Shown here piece after piece: positions 33,966 to 39,371 of a DNA stretch of 39,371 bases. The DNA lies in the NCBI RefSeq assembly GCF_022968135.1, contig NZ_JALJRA010000018.1, positions 1 to 39,371 of the forward strand, given 5' to 3'. Position 1 is the first letter of the stretch, and every line of letters begins with the position of its first letter. The notes under the pieces are model-generated. The model was not told the DNA's origin. It ran no database searches and saw only the letters and a list, made by a program, of their open reading frames with translations. A program made the position numbers and the translations under genes. The DNA comes from Pseudorhizobium tarimense (lineage in GTDB: Bacteria; Pseudomonadota; Alphaproteobacteria; Rhizobiales; Rhizobiaceae).

Positions 33966-34466
33966 TTATTCTTCCATCGGCACAACCTTTTGGCCCTGCT
34001 GTTCAGCATCATTCTCCGCCTCAAGTCTTTGTCGCAGTTCAACCATCAGCCGGTGGGCGGCTCTGAGGTCCGATTCTGGGAAACCCTCAGCCAAAGCATC
34101 CGCTTTCGGATAGTAGGCTTCAACAGCCGCCTCGTACGCCTTCTGTCCCTCCACCGTAAGGACGACAAGCTTCGCTCGCCGGTGGTGGGGATTTTGCTCA
34201 AAGCCCACCAGCCCTTCATTGTGCAGGTCGTTTACGATGCGCTGCACATTCTGCCGGTTCGCTCCTAGATCACGCGCTAACCACGATACAGGCTGTGGCC
34301 TTTCCGCCTGAGCAATAGCCCCAAGCACCTGCCATCTGGCGCTGGTCAAACCGAAAGGTGCAACCAGCCTGTCTCCCCAAACGAGGGTGAGGTTGTTTAC
34401 CCGAAACAGCGTCAGGATTAGGTCGGTCAGGGCCTCGGCGCCCGCAGTTCCGCTCTTTGCCATCAT
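33966..34466 (-). CDS. MarR-family transcriptional regulator
   Basis: A 166-residue MarR protein: dimer helix ALTDLILTLFRVNNLTLVWG, winged helix-turn-helix TSARWQVLGAIAQAERPQPV, SWLARDLGANRQNVQRIVND and the wing VGFEQNPHHRRAKLVVLT, ending in an acidic helix (LRQRLEAENDAEQQGQ). It is divergent from a small membrane-protein gene (34558) with a 91-base gap holding two palindromes that suit a MarR dimer. Self-repression and repression of the membrane protein are expected. Two adjacent ATGs (34466, 34463) could start it, without a clear ribosome-binding site. Intact, in contrast to most regulators nearby. Confidence 0.92.
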   Translation of the reverse strand: MMAKSGTAGAEALTDLILTLFRVNNLTLVWGDRLVAPFGLTSARWQVLGAIAQAERPQPVSWLARDLGANRQNVQRIVNDLHNEGLVGFEQNPHHRRAKLVVLTVEGQKAYEAAVEAYYPKADALAEGFPESDLRAAHRLMVELRQRLEAENDAEQQGQKVVPMEE

Positions 34467-34482
34467 GCCAGACGAGTGTCAC

Positions 34483-34502
34483 ATTGACACCTTGGTGTCA
34501 AT
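34483..34502. promoter_or_regulatory. MarR operator 1, perfect palindrome
   Basis: ATTGACACC-TT-GGTGTCAAT is a perfect 9+2+9 palindrome, 16 bases upstream of the marR start. It would sit at the marR promoter or in its leader. The size and dyad are typical of MarR sites. Confidence 0.8.
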
Positions 34503-34522
34503 GTTCTACTGATCGCCCCCAG

Positions 34523-34542
34523 ATTGTCACCATGATGTCATT
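34523..34542. promoter_or_regulatory. MarR operator 2, imperfect copy
   Basis: ATTGTCACC-AT-GATGTCATT keeps the ATTG-CACC and TGTCA parts of operator 1 and lies 15 bases upstream of the membrane-protein start. Centre-to-centre distance from operator 1 is 40 bases, close to four helical turns, so two dimers would bind near the same face. Confidence 0.7.
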
Positions 34543-34557
34543 GTGGAAAGAGCCAAC

Positions 34558-35001
34558 ATGATCAAGATCCTTCATGCCAGCGCTGGCGCGGCCGCACTCG
34601 TCACAATCATCGTTTTTTGGATGTCCACGGTGCTTTCGGAGCTGTTCGCCTCGCAATCGATCGTCATTGCGGTCAAGACCGCCATTCCGTGGGGCCTCTT
34701 CCTCCTCATCCCGGCATTGGCAGCGGCAGGCGGATCGGGCTTTGCACTCGCGAAGGGGCGGCGAGCCGGCCTTGTCGGTGTCAAGGCCAAACGCATGCCC
34801 TTCATCGCGGCGAATGGTGTTCTGATCCTGATTCCCGCAGCGCTCTTCCTTTCATACAAGGCTGGCCAGTCGGAGTTCGATAGCGTCTTCTATGTTGTCC
34901 AAGGTCTAGAATTGCTCGCAGGCGCGGTGAACATCGCACTTCTTGCGTTGAATCTGCGTGATGGCCTGAAGATGAGGAGAGGTAGGCTCTCGACTGCCTG
35001 A
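34558..35001 (+). CDS. Small four-helix membrane protein divergent from marR
   Basis: A 147-residue protein with four hydrophobic segments: ASAGAAALVTIIVFWMSTVL, IPWGLFLLIPALAAAGGSGF, MPFIAANGVLILIPAALFLS and GLELLAGAVNIALLALNL. A basic loop (KGRRAGLVGVKAKR) lies between the second and third. The ATG at 34558 has GGAAAG nine bases upstream and is preferred over GTG 34543, which lies at the edge of operator 2. I do not know a named family; similar proteins next to MarR genes are usually hypothetical. Inner-membrane location and MarR control are inferred. Confidence 0.75.
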   Translation: MIKILHASAGAAALVTIIVFWMSTVLSELFASQSIVIAVKTAIPWGLFLLIPALAAAGGSGFALAKGRRAGLVGVKAKRMPFIAANGVLILIPAALFLSYKAGQSEFDSVFYVVQGLELLAGAVNIALLALNLRDGLKMRRGRLSTA

Positions 35002-35039
35002 GCGGCAGCTGTAATCATGGATCAAGCTGGTGTCATTTT

Positions 35040-35444
35040 GGCCAACGCCCGGGGATCTGAAAGAGCCCGCTTGTGCGAAGCACGACGTGGCCGCCGTGGC
35101 GGCGCGCCTGCTGCTCGATCCATCCTGGAGCGGCGTCGACAGCATACCCATGATAGGTCCGGAGGACATCTCCTTCGATGAGACGACGGCAATCATCTCG
35201 GACGTGATTGGAAAACCTGTGCAGTATCACCTCATGAGCATGGACGATCTGAAGGCGATGATGATCAAGCAAGGTGCCTCGGAAGGCATGGCACAAGCCA
35301 TGGTCAATATGATGACCGCCAAGAACGAGGGGTGGATCATCTGGTGGAGAGAACGGCATCTGCGTCCTCTCCGATACGCCGACCACCTTCCGCCAGTGGT
35401 GCGAGGACATCCTCAAGCCCACCGTCTTGCCGAACCGTGCTTAA
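35040..35444 (+). pseudogene. NmrA/NAD(P)-binding protein, C-terminal fragment with frameshifts
   Basis: The frame begins inside the protein (PTPGDLKEPACAKHDVAAVA) and continues ARLLLDPSWSGVDSIPMIGP, then ISDVIGKPVQYHLMSMDDLK, the substrate-side half of NmrA-like Rossmann proteins. Near 35335 the frame moves to MDHLVERTASASS and then to TPTTFRQWCEDILKPTVLPN, ending at 35444. The N-terminal Rossmann fold, including the NADP loop, is missing. Members often serve as redox sensors or quinone reductases beside MarR or LysR regulators. Not functional. Confidence 0.72.
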
Positions 35445-35633
35445 CGCCAGTTCCCCGTCCTGCATTCGGGCCCTCCAAGCGACGTCCGTGCTGGCGAGGC
35501 TCGGCGCAGCGTCGCCGTGACCAACACCTGCAGTTGAACAGAACAGAGACGTGTACCCGCCGCCTTAGATCTCTTAAGCGACTCGGTTATAGAAAGGTTC
35601 GCTGCAGAGCCGCGGAGGCAGAGGAGACCACTG

Positions 35634-36284
35634 GTGCTTCGAGACATGAGCGACACTCTGGCGTTCGTTGAGGTTGTTCAGCGAGGAAGCTTCACCGCTG
35701 CGGCGAAGAGCCTGAGGACGTCCAAGGCGAGGGTCAGCAAGAAGGTCCAGGATCTCGAGCAGAGGCTGGGGGTCAAGCTCCTCCACCGAACCACGCGAAA
35801 CATTCGATTGACGGAGGCGGGTTCCATCTATTTCGAACGGTGCCGCGATCTCGGCCGGCTTATCGGCGACGCCGAAAGTGCAGTCGAACAGGTGCATGGC
35901 AAGCCGTCCGGTTGGCTAAGAGTGACAGCGCCGCATTGGCTGGTCAGCAGGGCTATCGCTCCTCTTCTGGTTGGGTTTCGCGATGCCTATCCGGAGGTAA
36001 ACCTCCAGTTGCTGCTTGATCACGACGTCAAAGACATCGTGCGCGAGGACATCGACGTGGCTTGCCGCCTCTGGAACGGCCCAATGCCTGATTCCAACCT
36101 CGCCGCTCGTCGGTCGGCTGATATTCCAACAGGCCTTTACGCCTCTAGGACATACCTTGAACAGCACGGCGTTTCAGAACATCCAGCGCAGTTGAGGGAC
36201 CATGCCTGTCTCGTGACACAGTTGTTCTACGGCCGACCGCCCGCTCTTGAAAGAGGAGCTTATCTCCTTCAGGTTACCCGCTGA
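35634..36284 (+). pseudogene. LysR-type regulator lacking its C-terminus
   Basis: 216 residues: winged helix MSDTLAFVEVVQRGSFTAAA, KSLRTSKARVSKKVQDLEQR, GVKLLHRTTRNIRLTEAG, then the first half of the effector domain (SGWLRVTAPHWLVSRAIAPL; PEVNLQLLLDHDVKDIVRED). After HACLVTQLFYGRP it departs from family sequence and ends about 80-90 residues early. A neighbouring frame (to 36315) also ends soon, so real loss of the 3' end is likely. GTG 35634 has GAGGAG at good spacing; ATG 35646 is the alternative. The DNA-binding half is intact and could still bind as a truncated protein. Confidence 0.75.
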
Positions 36285-36464
36285 TAGCCTTCCGGCGCCG
36301 AGGGACCTGGTCTAGCGAAAGGACGATGCTCAAGTGTAGTTCACAAGAAACTAGCCGCAATAGCCTTTCTCGCCCAGCGATCATCAGGTTGATTCTGGAC
36401 CAGAGCAACACTACCCGAATCGTTCGTTGTGTTTATTGACTTGCAGTAAACAGGAATTGAATCA

Positions 36465-37382
36465 TTGTATTGGGACAGCAGTATTATACCGTCACGGGGG
36501 CGTCGGTCCCCGGATTTGCTCAAGCAGATTCCGCAACACGCGGGGCCGCGACTTCTGACTGGGAAGGGTGGTGTGGTCCACTCGGTGCGCCATCCTGGTG
36601 CTATGAACTTCGAGTCGCCGGGTGACTTCTTCGCTATTTTGTTTGCACCTGTACCAAATGCTGAGCTCCGCCTCGCAAGCGACAAGTCAAATATTTTCGA
36701 TGCTCCCACTGGCGCGTTGATCGTCATTCCTCGAAATGTAGATAGTAGCAGTCGATGGTCATCTCTGCGCATGAACCTCACAGTGGGATTTGAGCCGGGC
36801 CAACTTGACGTTTTGGCGGAGCAGGAGTTTGGTGCAGCCGAGCTCGATTTGCAGCCACCGGCTTTCGGTCATGTTGATCAGCGAGCACTTCAGATTGCGC
36901 AACTGGTCAAGCAGGAACTGTCCGGCGGACCAGCGAGCGAAATTTATGTCGACTCGCTGATGACCGCGCTTGGTATACATATCATCAGAAACTATTCGGG
37001 TGCCGGGAAAGCTACCACAGGCGCCAAGGCTCACGGTGGATTGTCGCCGAGAATTGCGCGACAGGTGGAGGAATACTTGAGAGAAAGACTTTCAAGCACG
37101 GTGTCCGTTGCCGAACTTGCTGCGCTTTGTGATCTTTCACCTGGAGCCTTCATCCGCGCATTCACCAAAACCTTCGGTGCCCCTCCGCACCGCTACCTCA
37201 TAAATCTTCGTCTCTCCTTCTCCGCAGAATTGCTTGCGCAAACAGAGCTACCGATTTCGGAAATCGCCCATTCGAGTGGATTCTCAAGCCAGAGCCATCT
37301 TACATCGACCATGCGCAAGTATCGACACACCACACCAGCGCAGATCAGGGGTGGCCGTACTAGGGTTCAGACTCAATCATAG
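36465..37382 (+). CDS. AraC-family transcriptional regulator, copy 2
   Basis: About 305 residues with a cupin-like sensor (LLTGKGGVVHSVRHPGAMNF; FDAPTGALIVIPRNVDSSSR) and C-terminal double helix-turn-helix: TVSVAELAALCDLSPGAFIR and PISEIAHSSGFSSQSHLTST, then RKYRHTTPAQIRG. It is a paralog of the regulator at 14804-15670. The start is unusual: no ATG lies in frame before the sensor, and TTG 36465 with AGGA nine bases upstream is the best choice. The last residues (RVQTQS) and the stop come from the inserted IS5 element, so the natural tail is slightly altered; the conserved part is complete. It lies upstream of the second DUF11 gene. Confidence 0.85.
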   Translation: MYWDSSIIPSRGRRSPDLLKQIPQHAGPRLLTGKGGVVHSVRHPGAMNFESPGDFFAILFAPVPNAELRLASDKSNIFDAPTGALIVIPRNVDSSSRWSSLRMNLTVGFEPGQLDVLAEQEFGAAELDLQPPAFGHVDQRALQIAQLVKQELSGGPASEIYVDSLMTALGIHIIRNYSGAGKATTGAKAHGGLSPRIARQVEEYLRERLSSTVSVAELAALCDLSPGAFIRAFTKTFGAPPHRYLINLRLSFSAELLAQTELPISEIAHSSGFSSQSHLTSTMRKYRHTTPAQIRGGRTRVQTQS

Positions 37383-38210
37383 CCAGAACGCGAGGAGAGT
37401 AGCCAAGGCGACTGCGGAGAGGAAGTTTCTGGCGAGCTTGTCGTAACGCGTTGCGGCGCGTCGGAAGTCTTTCAGTCGGCAGAAGGCGTTCTCGATGAGG
37501 TGGCGGCTCTTGTAGCGTTCGGCGTCGTATCGGATTGGCCTTGTGCGATTTGAACGGCCAGGTATCACGGGGACGATTGCGGACTGGCGCAGTCGCTTTC
37601 GCAGACTGTTGGCGTCATATCCCTTGTCCGCGAGGAGATATCGCGCACCCTTCAGACCAGCCAGCAAGTGTGGCGCGACCGGGCTGTCTACCGCATTGCC
37701 ACCGGTCAGCAAGAATGCGAAAGGGCGACCGATCACGTCGGTGAGGACGTGGATTTTGGTGGTTTGCCCGCCGCGCGAAGGTCCGATAGCCTGATTTTTC
37801 GCCCCCCTTTGCCGCCATGGGCCGAGCGGTGCGCCTTGACGTAGGTGCTGTCGATGGAGGTGCTTTTGGTGACCGCGCCAGACGTCGCGAGCGCCTCGAC
37901 CAATTCAGTCCAGAACCGTTTGCGAGACCAAGGGTTGAAGCGGTTGTAGACCGTGGTCGAAGGGCCATAGTCGCGCGGACAATCGCACCACCGGCAGCCG
38001 ACCTTGAGAACGTGGATGATGCCGGAGATCACCCGACGATCATCGACCCGGCGAGCCCCGCCCTTGTTCCCCGGCAACAGAGGCTCAATGACCGCCCATT
38101 GCTCATCCGACAGCCAAAACAAGCGACCCATCCAAGCCGCCAATCCGCTAACTGGAAACCTTCAATCTGATTTGCTGGGCCAAATCAACATGATCAATGG
38201 GTTTGGGCCC
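37363..38210 (-). mobile_element. IS5-family (IS427-type) insertion sequence
   Basis: About 848 bases bounded by related ends: GGGTTCAGACTCAATCA at the left and, on the minus strand from 38210, GGGCCCAAACCCATTGATCA. A TA flanks both sides (37361-37362 and 38211-38212), fitting the short TA-containing target duplication of this group. It carries a two-frame DDE transposase on the minus strand. The insertion lies in the last codons of the AraC gene; without it that frame would read ...GRTSGR and stop at 38220. Confidence 0.82.
37377..38131 (-). CDS. IS5-family transposase made from two overlapping frames
   Basis: The first frame (38131 down to about 37797) has MGRLFWLSDEQWAVIEPLLP and VLKVGCRWCDCPRDYGPSTT and the catalytic SIDSTYVKAHRSAHGGKGG. 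The second frame (37736 ORF and its upstream extension) has AKNQAIGPSRGGQTTKIHVL, then PFAFLLTGGNAVDSPVAPHL and the last catalytic part YKSRHLIENAFCRLKDFRRA. They join by a -1 step at CGAAAAATC, minus strand near 37795-37800, a site type used for programmed frameshifting in IS427-like elements. Both halves look intact, so the element may be active. The stop overlaps the end of the AraC frame on the other strand. Confidence 0.85.
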
Positions 38211-38612
38211 TAGTGGCCGATAGAGAGGTAGATTTCGCTGTGTTCCGTTAACCACAATGCCCCAGCTTCTACGGCTTGGGCGGCATTTTCCTGATATCCT
38301 GACATTTTCTGAAATACGCTTCCTCGAAATTATGCCCTTGTCGCTTGCGCTGGAGTTCTTTCGGCTTTGGGAGTCGCTTGTCCGTTATGATGCGGTGCAC
38401 GGTTTCAGGCGTGATGTTCGGCGTGGCGAGCACAACTGCGGAAAGGCGGCTCCTCGCCGATATGTTTTTTTCGAGAGGCCGCTATGCACAAGCCATTTTC
38501 GTTGCGCAACGCTGCGTACCGCGTTGGAGATTCAGTTGCGCATGCAACGAAGCTAGTAGCTCATATTCATAATTGGAATGACTCCAGCAGCGGCGGATGC
38601 CGAGGTTCAGGT
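38211..38612. other. Upstream region of the second DUF11 gene
   Basis: No gene was recognised in these 400 bases. The first ten bases complete the original AraC stop. A plus-strand ORF (38257-38556) has an unremarkable composition and no family match. The promoter of the DUF11 gene should lie in the second half, where two palindromes are found. Confidence 0.45.
38500..38548. promoter_or_regulatory. Pair of GTTGC/GCAAC palindromes before the second DUF11 gene
   Basis: CGTTGCGCAACG (38500-38511) and GTTGCGCATGCAAC (38535-38548) are both perfect palindromes with the same half-site, centred 36 bases apart and ending about 65 bases before the gene start. A dimeric regulator could bind both. A related GTTGC-N6-GCAAC lies upstream of the first DUF11 gene, but the spacers differ. 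Confidence 0.45.
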
Positions 38613-39371
38613 GTGGTTCGCCATTCCTGGGCGCGTATGTCAGCCGCAGGAATGTTGGTTTCGTTAGTCGTGCTTTTAGGGGCCGGTGCCGCTCAAGCAC
38701 AGGAGTCGGGGACGCCGACCGCGACCGAGACTACGCCGCCGGATTTCGCGCCTGCACCAAATGAGCCGCTTTCCGGCGGTGGGGGAGCGCTTTGGTCGGG
38801 AGGCACGCTGCTGTTTCCAGGAGATCCCGACGCTTCGGCCGGCGATGGAGCCCAGCTATACAGAGGCGTTGCCGCGACCCTCCAAGCGCCCCGACCAGTG
38901 TGCGATAGCGGAACGGCTTCGGTCACGGTCTCGGCTCGAGTGACAAACGAGGGCCCCAACCCCGGATCGGGCTATAGTGGCCGGTTAGCCTTGTTCACCG
39001 GTGGCAGCGACACGATCCTGGTCGAAGATGCCACGGGTAACACGCCAATCGACTCGCCGCAGATCCTTTCAATCACTCAGGATGTTTCGGCCGCCGACTT
39101 GGCGGCAGGCGACGTCGTGGTGGGTCTGTGGCTCGAGACTTTTCATGCCGGGACAAAATCCTGGACTGCCGACCAATTTCAGGCCGACTACGAATACGAC
39201 ACTACCGGCTGCACGCCCGACCTCACCATTGAGAAGACGGGTACGCTGAACGATCTCGACGGTGATGGGCTTATCGATCTCGGCGAGACGATCAGCTATT
39301 CTTTCCTGGTGGAGAACACCGGAGCGGTGACGCTGACCGGCGTGACGGTCAACGATCCGCTGCTCACCGGC
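38613..39371 (+). CDS. Second DUF11 repeat surface protein, N-terminal part
   Basis: An uninterrupted frame runs off the right edge. From GTG 38613, with GAGG seven bases upstream, it reads [20 protein letters not shown] and a leader ending AQAQ; ATG 38637 is an alternative start. A globular head follows ([55 protein letters not shown]). It differs from the head of the first DUF11 protein. Then comes the same repeat module: [40 protein letters not shown] and [10 protein letters not shown]. At least 253 residues are visible. Its orientation is opposite to the first locus. A surface or adhesin role is inferred from the domain type. Confidence 0.85.
   Translation, partial: MVRHSWARMSAAGMLVSLVVLLGAGAAQAQESGTPTATETTPPDFAPAPNEPLSGGGGALWSGGTLLFPGDPDASAGDGAQLYRGVAATLQAPRPVCDSGTASVTVSARVTNEGPNPGSGYSGRLALFTGGSDTILVEDATGNTPIDSPQILSITQDVSAADLAAGDVVVGLWLETFHAGTKSWTADQFQADYEYDTTGCTPDLTIEKTGTLNDLDGDGLIDLGETISYSFLVENTGAVTLTGVTVNDPLLTG

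Noticed and set aside
31644..36284. The two LysR fragments as halves of one split gene
   Set aside because: Both contain the first half of the effector-binding domain with different sequence, so they come from two genes.

Overview
This is a GC-rich alphaproteobacterial window. The gene content (HWE-type kinase remnant, DUF2254, SPW-repeat and DUF305 membrane proteins, IS66 with a pRiA4b ORF-3-like passenger, IS481, IS3/IS2-group and IS5/IS427-type elements) points to Rhizobiales or Sphingomonadales. No rRNA, tRNA, replication or conjugation gene was found, so chromosome island or megaplasmid cannot be decided. It reads as an accessory region with many relics: at least a dozen genes are truncated, frameshifted or fused to unrelated sequence beside intact ones.

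Layout. 1-1150: an IS3-family end inserted in an IS481 transposase, then an HWE kinase relic. 1.3-5.6 kb: SPW protein, DUF2254 protein, a lipoprotein with a broken leader, a small hypothetical and a CYTH protein. 5.6-6.3 kb: an internal piece of a ureohydrolase. 6.3-10.7 kb: a three-gene operon (SDR, secreted alpha/beta hydrolase, NADP-dependent reductase) divergent from an HxlR regulator, followed by a frameshifted second SDR. 11.0-14.2 kb: an IS66 element with a passenger gene. 14.4-23.8 kb: two related CxxC mini-proteins around an AraC regulator, then a two-gene operon of a DUF11/SdrD-like repeat protein (about 1,320 aa, five tandem repeats of about 118 aa) and a 1,249-aa outer-membrane barrel protein, joined by an ATGA overlap. 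24.1-31.5 kb: envelope and stress genes (DUF305 relic, headless PRC-barrel protein, cold-shock protein, CorA, BON-MscS channel, L,D-transpeptidase, I78 inhibitor) with an IS66 scar that beheads an SRAP/YedK gene. 31.6-36.3 kb: LysR, GST, ABM monooxygenase and NmrA relics around an intact MarR/membrane-protein pair with two palindromic operators. 36.4-39.4 kb: a second AraC regulator, an IS5-family element in its 3' end, and a second DUF11 repeat gene running off the right edge.

The most interesting system is the duplicated surface-protein arrangement. Two genes share a DUF11 repeat module that is nearly identical in DNA over part of its length, lie in opposite orientation about 16 kb apart, and each has a paralogous AraC regulator nearby. 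This could support regulated display of the repeat protein through the co-encoded barrel, and recombination or inversion between the repeats. Several relics differ from an intact frame by one base. Sequencing error should be excluded for those, but it cannot explain the truncations and fusions.
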